DNA of 64,000 nt, taken from NCBI RefSeq assembly GCF_001870735.1, contig NZ_MORL01000004.1, forward strand, positions 252,250 to 316,249. Reading direction: 5' to 3'. This stretch comes from Arsenicibacter rosenii (lineage in GTDB: Bacteria; Bacteroidota; Bacteroidia; Cytophagales; Spirosomataceae). A program made the position numbers and the translations under genes. Positions 1-8,979 of the stretch are shown piece after piece (within the stretch, counting starts at the first letter, position 1; every line of letters starts with the position of its first letter). The notes under the pieces were generated by a model. The model saw only the letters and a program-made list of their open reading frames with translations. It did not search any database and had not been told where the DNA came from.

Positions 1-699
1 TACAACCGCTATTCGGCAGCTACGATCTCGGCCGGTCTGGCAAAAGGCGTAACGCTCGGGGCTGGTATCGACGAGATGGAACGGATTGCCAAAGAAGTCC
101 TGGATTCCAGCTACTCAACGGCACTCGACGGACAGGCGAAGGAATTCCGCGAAAGCTCCTCATCACTCTATTTTGCCTTTGCCCTGGCCCTGGTCCTGAT
201 TTATCTGATTCTGGCCGCCCAGTTCGAAAGCTTCGTGGATCCGATCATTATCCTGCTGACGGTTCCGCTTGCCCTGTGCGGTGCCCTGCTGTCGCTCTGG
301 GATTTCGGCCAGACCCTGAACGTGTTCAGCCAGATCGGGATTATCACGCTTGTTGGTCTGGTAACCAAAAACGGTATCCTGATTGTGGAGTTTGCAAATC
401 AGCGCAAAGAAGAGGGCGACAACAAACATCAGGCAGCTCTGGAAGCAGCCGTTGCCCGTTTCCGGCCTATTCTGATGACCAGCCTTTGCGCGGCCCTGGG
501 TCTGTTGCCCATCGCGCTGGCACTCGGTGCAGGTTCAGAAAGCCGGGTGTCGATGGGTATTGCGGTGGTCGGCGGGTTGTTGTTCTCGACGTTGCTGACC
601 CTGTACATTATCCCGGCGGTTTATACCTATATGTCTGCGAACCTGAAACCGGAAGAAAAAGAAGAAGCCGGTGCCGGTCTGGTAGCAGAACCGGTTTAA
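1..699 (+). CDS. RND-family efflux pump permease, C-terminal part (5' end outside window)
   Basis: The reading frame is open from base 1 and ends at 699, giving the last 232 residues of an inner-membrane proton-driven AcrB/MexB-type transporter. The fragment starts in a periplasmic segment. It then shows the family's C-terminal transmembrane bundle: a hydrophobic stretch followed by AAQFESFVDPIII, a segment with LVGLVTKNGILIVEFAN, and RFRPILMTSLCAALGLLPIA, ending in a short charged tail. RND pumps of this type export drugs or other toxic compounds together with a periplasmic adaptor and an outer-membrane channel; those partners would lie upstream, out of view. A strong terminator follows the stop codon, so this is the last gene of its transcript. 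Substrate cannot be told from the sequence. Confidence 0.95.
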   Translation, partial: YNRYSAATISAGLAKGVTLGAGIDEMERIAKEVLDSSYSTALDGQAKEFRESSSSLYFAFALALVLIYLILAAQFESFVDPIIILLTVPLALCGALLSLWDFGQTLNVFSQIGIITLVGLVTKNGILIVEFANQRKEEGDNKHQAALEAAVARFRPILMTSLCAALGLLPIALALGAGSESRVSMGIAVVGGLLFSTLLTLYIIPAVYTYMSANLKPEEKEEAGAGLVAEPV

Positions 700-712
700 C
701 CTGTTTTCATAG

Positions 713-747
713 CGGAGCGGCAAAAAAACAAGCCGCTCCGTTTTTTT
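713..747 (+). terminator. Rho-independent terminator after the RND gene
   Basis: CGGAGCGGC (713-721) pairs perfectly with GCCGCTCCG (732-740) over a 10-base A-rich loop and is followed by seven T residues. It lies 13 bases after the stop codon of the efflux gene. The following 748-899 holds no further feature that I can support. Confidence 0.9.
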
Positions 748-899
748 ATTTACGCGCTGCGTGGACCTTTTCCGGCAGTCATTCAGGTTCGGTACTGTGT
801 CACAAGCTACCACATTTTTATCCGCCACTGAGTTAAAATCCGTCAGAAAAACGTTTACTATAAACGGCCGGTGTATGTCGCCGATTGCCATTATTACCT

Positions 900-2534
900 A
901 TGCAAAAACTCATCTTCCCTTTTGTTGCCCTGCTGACCGTTTCAGGCGCATGGGCCCAACAAATTCCAACATTCAAACGAACCCCGCCCAAAGACTGGCA
1001 ATACCTTGACCCACAGAAAGACTCGATTGCCGGTATCAGCCTATACCGTGCCTACGAGCTGCTGAAAGGCAGGCCATCAACGCCCGTTGTTGTCGGTGTC
1101 ATTGACTCAGGAGTCGATCTGGTACATGAAGACCTGAAAAACGTGCTCTGGACCAATACCAGGGAGATTGCCGGCAACGGTAAGGACGATGACAAAAACG
1201 GCTACGTCGATGACGTACATGGCTGGAACTTCATGGCTTCTCCCGATGGCAAAACCTACGTCAATGATCAGGAAGAAGTGACCCAGATTTATGTCATGTG
1301 GAAAGACAAATTCGATACCATTGACCCGGGCAAGCTGAAAAATAAGGTTGAGCGGCGGCAATATGAGGTCTACCAGATTGCGAAAAAGCGGTTTATGGAC
1401 CGCTCAAAGGTGGTGCGTCAGAAACGCCTGGCCATGGCCGACAGTGCCCGGTTTATCGAAACCATGAAAGGGCAACTGGCCCAAATCAGCGATAAAACCT
1501 TCGCCCGTGAAAGTCTGAATCTGATACAGCCAACGGAAACCGACTCGGTGGGCCGCGCGGTGAAAGCCATACTTAGCGAAGTATTTGCACCACAGTTCGG
1601 CTCGTTCACGCAAATGGAAAAGCTGCTGACAGCGCGGTACGGCGTGCTGAAATCAATTATCCTGAAAGACATCGACGCAACCTACAACGCTGATTTAAAG
1701 CCCCGTGAGCTGGTTGGCGATAACCCGCTGAATCCCGATGAACGCGGCTACGGCAGTCCGTTTTTCGTGGCCAAAGACGGACTCGGCGGACACGGCACCC
1801 ACGTTGCCGGTATCGTTGGGGCGCAGCGCGGCAACGACATTGGTGTCGATGGCGTGGCTGATAATGTCCGGCTGATGTATCTGGCAGCGGTGCCGAACGG
1901 GGGCGATGAACGGGATAAAGACGTGGCCAATGCCATCCGGTATGCGGTCGATAACGGTGCGAAAGTGATTAACATGAGCTTTGGCAAGCGGCTGTCACCG
2001 TATAAGGAACAGATTGATGCAGCCATCAGATATGCCGAAGACAAGGATGTTTTGTTAGTGCATGCAGCCGGTAATAACGGCGAAAACTACGATACGATTC
2101 CTGCCTACCCGCGACCGGTATACGAAAACGGGAAGGAGGCCCGCAACTTTATTACGGTCGGTAATTCGACCTGGAAAGCCAACAGTAACCTGCCGGCCGG
2201 TTCGTCAAACTACGGACAGCGGACTGTTGATCTGTTTGCCCCCGGTACTGCAATTCTGTCGACAACACCGGGGAATCAATACGAAAAATTTTCGGGCACG
2301 AGCATGGCTTCCCCCTGCGTAGCGGGCGTGGCGGCTCTGCTCCGGTCGTATTTCCCGAAGCTGACGGCTGTGCAGGTAAAAGAGTTGCTGATGCAGACCG
2401 TCTGGAAGCCAGACCTGACGGTACAGCGGCCAGGCGCAGCGGCAAAAGAGACGGTCCCTTTCAGTACCCTCAGCCGTTCGGGCGGAATCGTGAATGCGTA
2501 CGAGGCGGTGAAAAAAGCCATGGCGGTGAATTGA
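900..2534 (+). CDS. Secreted S8 family subtilisin-like serine protease
   Basis: A 544-residue exported peptidase. The ATG at 900 puts a clean signal peptide (MQKLIFPFVALLTVSGAWAQ) first; a TTG at 885 would add five residues and is less likely. The catalytic triad is visible: Asp69 in VIDSGVD, His298 in GGHGTHVAG and Ser468 in SGTSMASP. The Asp-to-His distance of about 230 residues is far larger than in classic subtilisins. It reflects a long charged insertion (about residues 120-270), a layout I associate with Bacteroidota subtilases. There is no obvious C-terminal sorting domain, so the protein is probably periplasmic or simply secreted. It is a single gene between the RND terminator and a convergent nucleosidase gene. 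The substrate is unknown. Confidence 0.95.
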   Translation: MQKLIFPFVALLTVSGAWAQQIPTFKRTPPKDWQYLDPQKDSIAGISLYRAYELLKGRPSTPVVVGVIDSGVDLVHEDLKNVLWTNTREIAGNGKDDDKNGYVDDVHGWNFMASPDGKTYVNDQEEVTQIYVMWKDKFDTIDPGKLKNKVERRQYEVYQIAKKRFMDRSKVVRQKRLAMADSARFIETMKGQLAQISDKTFARESLNLIQPTETDSVGRAVKAILSEVFAPQFGSFTQMEKLLTARYGVLKSIILKDIDATYNADLKPRELVGDNPLNPDERGYGSPFFVAKDGLGGHGTHVAGIVGAQRGNDIGVDGVADNVRLMYLAAVPNGGDERDKDVANAIRYAVDNGAKVINMSFGKRLSPYKEQIDAAIRYAEDKDVLLVHAAGNNGENYDTIPAYPRPVYENGKEARNFITVGNSTWKANSNLPAGSSNYGQRTVDLFAPGTAILSTTPGNQYEKFSGTSMASPCVAGVAALLRSYFPKLTAVQVKELLMQTVWKPDLTVQRPGAAAKETVPFSTLSRSGGIVNAYEAVKKAMAVN

Positions 2535-2594
2535 GGTACCAGTAATTGCGACCTTACCGCGAAACACACAGCTGTCTGTTTATAAAAACACTAC

Positions 2595-2663
2595 ACCACA
2601 TAGCCACATAAGAACACAACGATTTAGTTACTTTTCTCTTTGTGTCCTATGTGGCTATCTGGT
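2595..2663. repeat. Long intergenic hairpin of the ACCAC...GTGGT type
   Basis: An arm beginning ACCACATAGCCACATA (from 2595) pairs with the complement of the arm ending at 2663, about 25 bp with three mismatches or indels and a 19-base AT-rich loop. It sits between the converging protease gene and nucleosidase gene and probably acts as a bidirectional terminator. Similar elements lie at 8813-8889 and 11644-11710. Confidence 0.7.
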
Positions 2664-2675
2664 ATATATTAACCC

Positions 2676-3284
2676 CTATTTTGTTTCCTCCACCGTCAGG
2701 GCTTTGGCGAACAGCAACCCGCTGAACGCTTCCGAGGCGCGGTGTACCAGCATATTCCAGTCTTCGGCGGCGGCATCGTTGGCGCCGTCGGTAATGTATT
2801 TAAGGCACAAAAACGGAATCTGCTCCTGCATGGCGATGAGCGCCAGCGGGTAGGCTTCCATGTCGACCACATTGTAAATCGTCTCAGCGTGGCTCATGTC
2901 AAAACTATCGCCCGAACCGCAGACACCTTTCGGCAGCCCGTCCAGCGTCAGGCCATACGATAATACCATCGGAATGCCCGACAAAGGCGTTTCATAAAGG
3001 GCATAGCCCAGTCCTCTGACATCCATATCCCGCTGAACAAACGCTGTACAGCATACCACCTCTCCTTTTTTATATACATTGCTCCCCGCCGATCCCAGAT
3101 TAACGATCAGCTTCGGCCGCGACCGGTATATGGCGCGGGTCAGTTTGACGGCGGCATTTACTTTTCCAATGCCGGTAAACAGGGTATGGCGGTTGTCGAA
3201 TGAGGTCCCGGCTTCGGATTCGAGCGCAAAGACAAACAGTGTTTCCTCAAGCGGAAATGAGGTTATCGTATCAATAGGAATCAT
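2676..3284 (-). CDS. Nucleoside phosphorylase-superfamily nucleosidase (MTAN/futalosine-hydrolase-like)
   Basis: A soluble 202-residue protein of the PNP/UDP superfamily, which cleaves the glycosidic bond of nucleosides. The N-terminal FVFALESEA carries the glutamate expected as a catalytic residue. A glycine-rich NLGSAGSN strand follows, then the ribose-binding VVDMEAYPLA signature and ITDGAND near the C-terminus, which holds the expected catalytic Asp. These match the methylthioadenosine/S-adenosylhomocysteine nucleosidase and futalosine hydrolase branch; I cannot tell which substrate. The start was set at ATG 3284, because the longer frame up to 3329 would run through the hairpin at 3299-3328. 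It lies downstream of the hydrolase gene in the same direction, but that hairpin separates them. Confidence 0.85.
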   Translation of the reverse strand: MIPIDTITSFPLEETLFVFALESEAGTSFDNRHTLFTGIGKVNAAVKLTRAIYRSRPKLIVNLGSAGSNVYKKGEVVCCTAFVQRDMDVRGLGYALYETPLSGIPMVLSYGLTLDGLPKGVCGSGDSFDMSHAETIYNVVDMEAYPLALIAMQEQIPFLCLKYITDGANDAAAEDWNMLVHRASEAFSGLLFAKALTVEETK

Positions 3285-3298
3285 CGGTAATGAGTGAC

Positions 3299-3328
3299 TG
3301 AGCCGTTGCGTGAATCCGCAACGGCTCA
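3299..3328 (-). terminator. Perfect 12-bp stem hairpin between hydrolase and nucleosidase genes
   Basis: TGAGCCGTTGCG (3299-3310) and CGCAACGGCTCA (3317-3328) form a perfect stem over a 6-base loop, 7 bases past the stop codon of the minus-strand hydrolase gene. There is no clear T-tract on the minus strand, so termination is likely but not certain. Confidence 0.6.
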
Positions 3329-3335
3329 AGCGTTT

Positions 3336-4628
3336 TTATGGTTTCTGGTGCCGCATTTCCAGCCCAACCGCTCTGGGTTTAAAGCCGGGCCAGACGCCGT
3401 CCGTTATTTTTTCGGGGACATCGAAGTATTTGCGGTTATCCTGGCCTTTGAGGTGCATCCCAATGAAAGCCGTGACAAAATGCTGGTTGATGTTGTTGAT
3501 GCGCCGTTCGTTCCAGCCCGGCTCGGCGTAGTGCATGTATTCGTTCCAGGAAACACCGGGCTTCATAACGGCTGCCGTCGGCGCATTCGGGGCGACATTG
3601 TGTCGGGCATTAATGTAGGAAAGCATATAGCGGTCGGCGTTAACGGTTCCGTCAAAAATGGCTTTAACCCCTTTTTCGTAGCCTGACACATCGTCTTTTT
3701 CGCCCGCAATAAACAGCGTCGGCAACCGCAATCCTTTCAGTCCTTCGGCATCCCAGATGCCGCGCTCCATTCCCCAGGGCGCAAAGGCAACCACGGCTTT
3801 AATGCGTGGATCAGGTCCCGCCGCCATGGCCGGTGAACCCGCCGCACGCAGTTTCAGGGCGTCGCTGCCACCGGTAGCTTGTTTAAAAAAGGCTACGGCC
3901 TGTGCACTGTATCCGGCACCACCTACATTCACCACCCCATACCCACCCATCGAATACCCGATGATGGCCGTGTTGTTGGCATCGGATAAACCGGCCAGAA
4001 ATGAGTTGCTTCCTTTCGTACTCAGCCGGGCCATTTCGTTCAGCACAAACAGATCATCGAACGGACGGTTAAGCAGCGTGCTACTGAAATTGGCCATGTC
4101 GCGGTAAGTCGATTCGGTATGGTCGATAGCCACCACCACATACCCTTTGGAGGCCAGATTTTCGGTCAGGTAGGTCATCAGATACCGGGTGCCGGGATAG
4201 CCGTGTGAGACAATAACCAACGGAAAAGGCGTCCCCTCCCGGACCGGCTCGGCATCCCGCAGGGCGCGCCCCTCAAACGTATAGGGAATAATCGGCCGCT
4301 GGGGATTATTGGCCTGCCCCATTACCTGGTCATAGACTGTCCGTTCGGTCTGCCCTTGCGGTATCTGAGCCGGATACCAGACTTCGAGGGTCAGCGGACG
4401 GTCGTAGGTCGGCACAACCCCGTCTTTTGCCTTCAGAATATCAAGCTGTCCGGGATTAGTCAGTTTCAGGGTCCGGACACCTACCTTATACGCTCCGCGT
4501 AAAGCCAGTTCCGGTGCATCGGGTAACGCATCTCCCGTTATAAAGGCATCACTTTGCGCATAAAGCAGTGTAGTACCGGGCCATACGAAACAAAGTAAAA
4601 ACAGAAAAAGTAAACGACGATTCAGCAT
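3336..4628 (-). CDS. Exported alpha/beta hydrolase (dienelactone/PAF-acetylhydrolase-like)
   Basis: A 430-residue protein with an N-terminal signal peptide (hydrophobic segment from about residue 5, ending near LLYAQ). It then has an alpha/beta hydrolase fold: oxyanion strand VIVSHGYPGTR (residues 138-148), the nucleophile elbow GYSMGG with Ser226, an acidic pair in AGEKDDVSG (Asp312/313), and His343 in ARHNVAP, giving a complete Ser-Asp-His triad. The insertion between His142 and the nucleophile, plus the overall size, resemble plasma PAF-acetylhydrolase or PET-hydrolase-like esterases. The likely location is periplasmic or extracellular. It is transcribed alone or with the nucleosidase gene below it. 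The substrate is not predictable here. Confidence 0.88.
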   Translation of the reverse strand: MLNRRLLFLFLLCFVWPGTTLLYAQSDAFITGDALPDAPELALRGAYKVGVRTLKLTNPGQLDILKAKDGVVPTYDRPLTLEVWYPAQIPQGQTERTVYDQVMGQANNPQRPIIPYTFEGRALRDAEPVREGTPFPLVIVSHGYPGTRYLMTYLTENLASKGYVVVAIDHTESTYRDMANFSSTLLNRPFDDLFVLNEMARLSTKGSNSFLAGLSDANNTAIIGYSMGGYGVVNVGGAGYSAQAVAFFKQATGGSDALKLRAAGSPAMAAGPDPRIKAVVAFAPWGMERGIWDAEGLKGLRLPTLFIAGEKDDVSGYEKGVKAIFDGTVNADRYMLSYINARHNVAPNAPTAAVMKPGVSWNEYMHYAEPGWNERRINNINQHFVTAFIGMHLKGQDNRKYFDVPEKITDGVWPGFKPRAVGLEMRHQKP

Positions 4629-4711
4629 CAGGATAAGGGTTAGAAATTCGCGCTAATCTACGTTTTTTCTTTGGCAGAAATGATTACCCGGATGTGAAAC
4701 AACGCGACGAA

Positions 4712-5929
4712 CTATAGTTTAAGCTTTATCCGCACGTTTCCCAGGAGGGCCGTAATACCGATAACCAGCAAGGCATATACCAACGATTTCAGCAACCCCA
4801 CTCCACCGGTTGTGAGGATTGCAGGGAGCGAAATACCCGACAGATCGGCTACGCTGTAGTAGACATACGGAATCAGGTAACAGGTGAGCGTGCTGGTACC
4901 GGCGGGTTTGATCAGCGTAAACCAGCCGGCCTTATCTTTCAGGTCGACCAGCCAGTAAATGCCCGCGTATACAATCAGGGCAATTCCGCAGCATAACCAG
5001 ATCCATGTGGAGGTAGCCTGAATCTTGGAAATAAGGAAGAAGTTACGGGAAAGAAGTCCGGCCATAACGAACAGGCCACCGGCGATGATGAGGTATAGCG
5101 GGATGTGTGTGGCCCGTTGCTGCTCCTGCCAGCGGGTCACCATCCGTGTGGCGAGGATGCCCGTAAAGGTAAACGCGCTGAATGCACCGTTGCCCAATAT
5201 CCAGTCCTGCGGCCCCTCCGGCCACAGTTGCCGCAGCCAGCCCGCATGACCGGCAACGGGCAGTAGGTTAAACATAACCCAGCAAACCACCAGGGCGCTA
5301 AACCGGTCACGGAGAAACAGGTAGAGGGTAGCACAGGTGAGATAAGTCCAGCCAATGAGGCCGAGGATGCCCCACCACTGCGGCGTCATCCCCGTCAGGT
5401 TATCGGCCGCCCCCCCTTTAAAGCGGTAAGCCAGCCAGACCAGCAGGGCGATTCCGAAAAGCTGTAACCCCGTAAACAGCCCTTTCAGCATGCCGTCCTG
5501 TTTCGGGTATTGATTCCAGATCAGGAAAAATCCGGCTACCATCAGGATCTGAAACCACTCTTTACGCATTCCCGATGCGGCTTCGTTCAGGTCGGATATG
5601 TTCACGGTAAATACACCCATGATGATCAGCGCCACGCTGCGCAGACCAATATGCAGCAGCAGTTTGCCGTAGGTATCGCCTTTTGCCAGCCGCTGCTGCA
5701 CCGCAAACGGAACAGACATGCCGACAATGACCAGAAAACACGGGAATACGGTGTCGGAAAACCCCAGAAAATCCTGATCGGCCCGCGCGTGTTCCAGCCA
5801 GCCGGGAATCCCGGACAGCGACCAGAGGTCGTTGACAAAAATCATGGTCAGCATCGTGACGGCACGAAACACGTCAATGGACAAAACCCGTTTGGCGGAC
5901 GGGGCTGTGGCAGTTAGGGCAGAAGTCAT
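4712..5929 (-). CDS. DUF5009/HGSNAT-like multi-pass membrane acyltransferase homologue
   Basis: A 405-residue integral membrane protein with about ten hydrophobic segments. The N-terminus carries RVLSIDVFRAVTMLTMIFVN and then GFSDTVFPCFLVIVGMSVP, the pattern of the DUF5009 family, which is related to heparan-alpha-glucosaminide N-acetyltransferase and other membrane acyltransferases. By analogy it may transfer an acyl group to a sugar across the membrane. In Bacteroidota such genes often sit near polysaccharide-use genes, but none is adjacent here. Start ATG 5929 is followed by a short polar N-terminus before the first helix. It is a single gene bounded upstream by the terminator at 5947-5975. 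No catalytic residue is assigned. Confidence 0.85.
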   Translation of the reverse strand: MTSALTATAPSAKRVLSIDVFRAVTMLTMIFVNDLWSLSGIPGWLEHARADQDFLGFSDTVFPCFLVIVGMSVPFAVQQRLAKGDTYGKLLLHIGLRSVALIIMGVFTVNISDLNEAASGMRKEWFQILMVAGFFLIWNQYPKQDGMLKGLFTGLQLFGIALLVWLAYRFKGGAADNLTGMTPQWWGILGLIGWTYLTCATLYLFLRDRFSALVVCWVMFNLLPVAGHAGWLRQLWPEGPQDWILGNGAFSAFTFTGILATRMVTRWQEQQRATHIPLYLIIAGGLFVMAGLLSRNFFLISKIQATSTWIWLCCGIALIVYAGIYWLVDLKDKAGWFTLIKPAGTSTLTCYLIPYVYYSVADLSGISLPAILTTGGVGLLKSLVYALLVIGITALLGNVRIKLKL

Positions 5930-5946
5930 ATAATCCTTAAAAAAAT

Positions 5947-5975
5947 AATCCCATCTCTAAAATAGAAATGGGATT
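5947..5975 (-). terminator. Terminator of the YncE-like gene
   Basis: AATCCCAT (5947-5954) and ATGGGATT (5968-5975) pair over a 13-base loop. On the minus strand the stem is followed by ATTTTTTTAAGG, a good U-tract. It lies between the stop of the beta-propeller gene (6074) and the next gene's start (5929). Confidence 0.75.
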
Positions 5976-6073
5976 TTATAATTATCCGTCAAGTTACGGA
6001 TATGAACAAACTTTGCATATAAAATATGGAATTTGTGGAGGCCTGAACATTGCTTTTAGTGCTGTAGCTTTCG

Positions 6074-7087
6074 CTATTTTGCTTCTCTTTTATAGTAAGC
6101 TAAACCAAAAGGATTTGTTCCGACAGTAATAGTTGTACCTGGTGTTAAAGACTTCGAACCAACGGTATAGGTAGAAACTGTGTTTGCTGCTGCGCCTGAA
6201 TGCGTCACAAATAATTTACTACCGGCTTCATTTGCAACAACATTGTGCGGCGTAGCAGTTAATGATGCTGTTACAGTTCTGTTTTGTATATTATCAGCCG
6301 GATTAATAGAATATATTTGTGCACCGGTAATATTTGTAACAAAGACTGTATTTTCATCGGGTGCTGGAAAAATACCATGAGCTCCTGCATACGAACTAGT
6401 TGATAATACGTTTAAATCATTCCCGTTCAGTGTAAATACCTGACCGGATTGACAAGGAACAACTAGTTTATTGCTCTTCGATAAATGAAATAAATGCGGA
6501 TCTTTTCCAACATTAACTTCATTTATCCTTTTAAAACTCGGCATCGAAAATAAAACTATTTTATCCGGTGTGGCTGCATCAGGATTTAAGATCGAAACAT
6601 ACGCTTTTGTTGCATCTTTTGTAAGAAAAACATCATGTGGTTTCTCGTCTAGTTTTATCAATGTCTCAACTTTATCGGTGGTAAGATTAATTACTGATAT
6701 TGTATTATCAATATCATTATTAACCCAAAGTTGCTTACCCAGGGCATCTGCCCACATATGAAAAACACCATTTCCGACAGGAATGGCGTTTTCAACTTCT
6801 TTTGTCTGAGGGTTTACAACATGAACTTTCTTCCCTGCCCGGTCTCCTACATATAGCTTATCCTTAGCTGCTACATATACAACGTACATTGGTTCTGAAC
6901 CAGTTATAGTCAACGTTTTTATAACTTGATCCGAATTAGCATCAACAAACGAAATACTACTGCCTCCTCTATTGGCAATAACAATACGCTCTTCATAATT
7001 TGGTATACGATGATCTTCAGTACAAGACAAAGACAGCCATATTATGAACATTATTACGCAATTAAGTATAAAAAAACTTTTTTTCAT
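6074..7087 (-). CDS. YncE-like YVTN-type beta-propeller lipoprotein, AT-rich gene
   Basis: A 337-residue predicted lipoprotein. ATG 7087 gives MKKSFFILN..., a hydrophobic segment and a lipobox LSLSC at about residues 18-22; the longer frame to 7138 adds 17 residues before this and was rejected. The mature part consists of about seven repeats of roughly 40 residues, with signatures such as YVGDRAGKKVHVVNP, LWVNNDIDNTISVINL and VFVTNITGAQIYSINP. These are typical of YVTN/cytochrome-d1-like seven-bladed propellers found on bacterial surfaces. Function is unknown; such proteins are usually binding scaffolds. Base composition is clearly more AT-rich than any neighbour, suggesting recent acquisition. 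The gene stands alone with its own terminator. Confidence 0.85.
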   Translation of the reverse strand: MKKSFFILNCVIMFIIWLSLSCTEDHRIPNYEERIVIANRGGSSISFVDANSDQVIKTLTITGSEPMYVVYVAAKDKLYVGDRAGKKVHVVNPQTKEVENAIPVGNGVFHMWADALGKQLWVNNDIDNTISVINLTTDKVETLIKLDEKPHDVFLTKDATKAYVSILNPDAATPDKIVLFSMPSFKRINEVNVGKDPHLFHLSKSNKLVVPCQSGQVFTLNGNDLNVLSTSSYAGAHGIFPAPDENTVFVTNITGAQIYSINPADNIQNRTVTASLTATPHNVVANEAGSKLFVTHSGAAANTVSTYTVGSKSLTPGTTITVGTNPFGLAYYKREAK

Positions 7088-7480
7088 AAATAATACAAAG
7101 TTAATGTGACACATAAAATTCATATTCAACCGACACAAATCAGCATATGAACAAACAATTAATTTTCAAAATTATAACAAAAACTATTCCATTATTCATG
7201 AACGTTATTTTCAATTTATAACAAAAAAGTTACCTAAAAAACATAGAAAAACCATAAACAACATATAATCAAGAAAATAAAAAAAATTACTAATCAAATT
7301 TAGTTTATATTTTCAGTCATTCTATTAACAAAAACTCGTATAACTCATAAAAATACTCCCGAAAACTTATTATACATGAATCCTATAAAAAGTTTTAAAA
7401 GCATTAACTATGCATTTCCAAAGCGTTCTATCATGATATTTCGTAAGATTCACTAAATATCGGAAAGACGACTCCTATTT
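7088..7480. other. AT-rich intergenic stretch without a gene
   Basis: This stretch of 393 bases is very AT-rich and has no credible reading frame on either strand. It presumably holds the promoter of the propeller gene (minus strand). I could not place a TAnnTTTG box with confidence, and no repeat or RNA structure was recognised. Confidence 0.6.
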
Positions 7481-8800
7481 TTACCGGTCACTCAGCCGCT
7501 GAATGGTGCTGCGAATCGCATCGTCGGTTTTAGACAGGCCGATACGCTGGGCCATGTAGATGCTGCGGTGACCGCTGAACAGATAGGCGACAAAGCAGCC
7601 AATGGCAAAGAAAATCAGGTTGTCGGCTCCGAACAGCTCAAGCCCCATGATGGTGCAGGCCAGCGGGGTGTTGGCAGCCCCTCCGAAAACGGCAATGAAC
7701 CCGATGGCCGCAAACAGGTCAACGGGAGCATTCATAAGCCCCGCCAGCCAGTTGCCCAAACAGGCCCCGATGAAAAACAAGGGGGTCACCTCGCCGCCTT
7801 TGAAACCGCTGCTGAGCGTAATGGTGGTAAATAAGAGCTTCCACCACCAGCTGAGCGGATCGGCCCCGCCGGAGACAAAGGCGCTCAGGATAGATACCCC
7901 GCCCGGACGCTGCGCCGTTACGCCCAACCCCAGATAATCGCGGGTGCCCAATGCGTACACCAGCCCGATCAGCACCAGTCCGCCGATCACCGGTTTAAGG
8001 TAAACCGAGGGAACATATCGCTTATACAACCGCTGAAAGCCATGGTTCATCTCCGAAAACAGGAGCGCCGCCAGGCCGAAGGCACAGCCAGCGAGCACTG
8101 TTTTGCCGACCAGCCAGGTATGTTCCGCGGAAAAAACGGGCAGTTCACGGCCCGAAAACAGGACGGCATAATGCGTATGGTGAACACCCCATGCCGAGCA
8201 AACGACATCACCTACTATACTGGCCATCAGGCAGGGAACAATGGCACTGTATTCCATCCGGCCGATGGTCAGTACTTCGAGCGCAAAGATGGCGCCCGCC
8301 AGCGGCGTCCCGAAAATGGCCCCGAATCCAGCCGCCACGCCCGCCATCAGCAGCATCCGCAGATCGGCTTCGGACAGTTTCAGCCACCGGCCAATTACCC
8401 CGGCGAGGCTGCCGCCCATCTGGACCGCCGTTCCCTCGCGGCCTGCCGAACCGCCAAACAGATGCGTAAGCACCGACGTCAGCAGTACCAGCGGTGCCAT
8501 ACGCCCCGGTACGCCTCCGCCCGGCTGGTGAATCTCGTCGATCAGCAGGTTATTGCCTTGCTCAGCCCGTTTACCGGCTTGCTGATACACCCAAACGATC
8601 AACACACCGGCCAGCGGCAGGCCGTACAACAAGGCCGGATAGGCGATCCGAAGCCTGGTTGCTTCATCGAGCATCCACAGAAACAGCGCGCTGGCCGTTC
8701 CGCCTGCAATGGCGACGGGCGTTATGAGCAGGGCCCATTTACCCACAAACCGGATCAGATTCACATGATCCTGCCAGAAAGAGTGTTCTTTTGTCTGCAT
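7481..8800 (-). CDS. CLC-type ion transporter, probable fluoride/proton antiporter (CLC-F branch)
   Basis: A 439-residue inner-membrane protein of the chloride-channel (CLC) fold with about ten to twelve hydrophobic segments. The signature regions are GREGTAVQ (gating Glu122) and GGEVTPLFFIG (Glu337, Thr339). At the position of the usual selectivity-filter GSGIP it has GNN (residues 82-84). GREGT in place of GREGP, GGEVTP in place of GxFxP, and loss of the central serine are the marks I know for CLC-F fluoride/proton antiporters, so fluoride export is the preferred role. Generic databases would call it a voltage-gated chloride channel family protein. No fluoride riboswitch was found upstream. 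It is divergent from the quinone oxidoreductase gene, with a hairpin between them. Confidence 0.85.
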   Translation of the reverse strand: MQTKEHSFWQDHVNLIRFVGKWALLITPVAIAGGTASALFLWMLDEATRLRIAYPALLYGLPLAGVLIVWVYQQAGKRAEQGNNLLIDEIHQPGGGVPGRMAPLVLLTSVLTHLFGGSAGREGTAVQMGGSLAGVIGRWLKLSEADLRMLLMAGVAAGFGAIFGTPLAGAIFALEVLTIGRMEYSAIVPCLMASIVGDVVCSAWGVHHTHYAVLFSGRELPVFSAEHTWLVGKTVLAGCAFGLAALLFSEMNHGFQRLYKRYVPSVYLKPVIGGLVLIGLVYALGTRDYLGLGVTAQRPGGVSILSAFVSGGADPLSWWWKLLFTTITLSSGFKGGEVTPLFFIGACLGNWLAGLMNAPVDLFAAIGFIAVFGGAANTPLACTIMGLELFGADNLIFFAIGCFVAYLFSGHRSIYMAQRIGLSKTDDAIRSTIQRLSDR

Positions 8801-8812
8801 ATCTTTTTTTCG

Positions 8813-8889
8813 CTACGAAGACGGGAAGGAATCAAGGAGCATAAAGAAGAAAAAACTTCGTGCCCCTTCACGCCTTCCCGTCTTCGTGG
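8813..8889. repeat. Long hairpin between divergent genes
   Basis: CTACGAAGACGGGAAGG (8813-8829) pairs with CCTTCCCGTCTTCGTGG (8873-8889) with one mismatch, enclosing about 43 A-rich bases. It belongs by style to the ACCAC...GTGGT elements at 2595 and 11644. Unlike those it lies between two divergent starts, not between gene ends, so it may affect promoter function. Confidence 0.65.
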
Positions 8890-8979
8890 TTTAGTCCATC
8901 GTTCAAAACGTTTCCAAAACAAAAGAACAAAGAAAGGGAGTTATATTGGCAACGTATATCGCCAAAACAATTCTGCTTT

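Noticed and set aside
8801-8979. Fluoride riboswitch upstream of the CLC gene
   Set aside because: The conserved riboswitch segments (GATGG...CGCC, CTGATGGC) were not found on the minus strand; only a long simple hairpin is visible.
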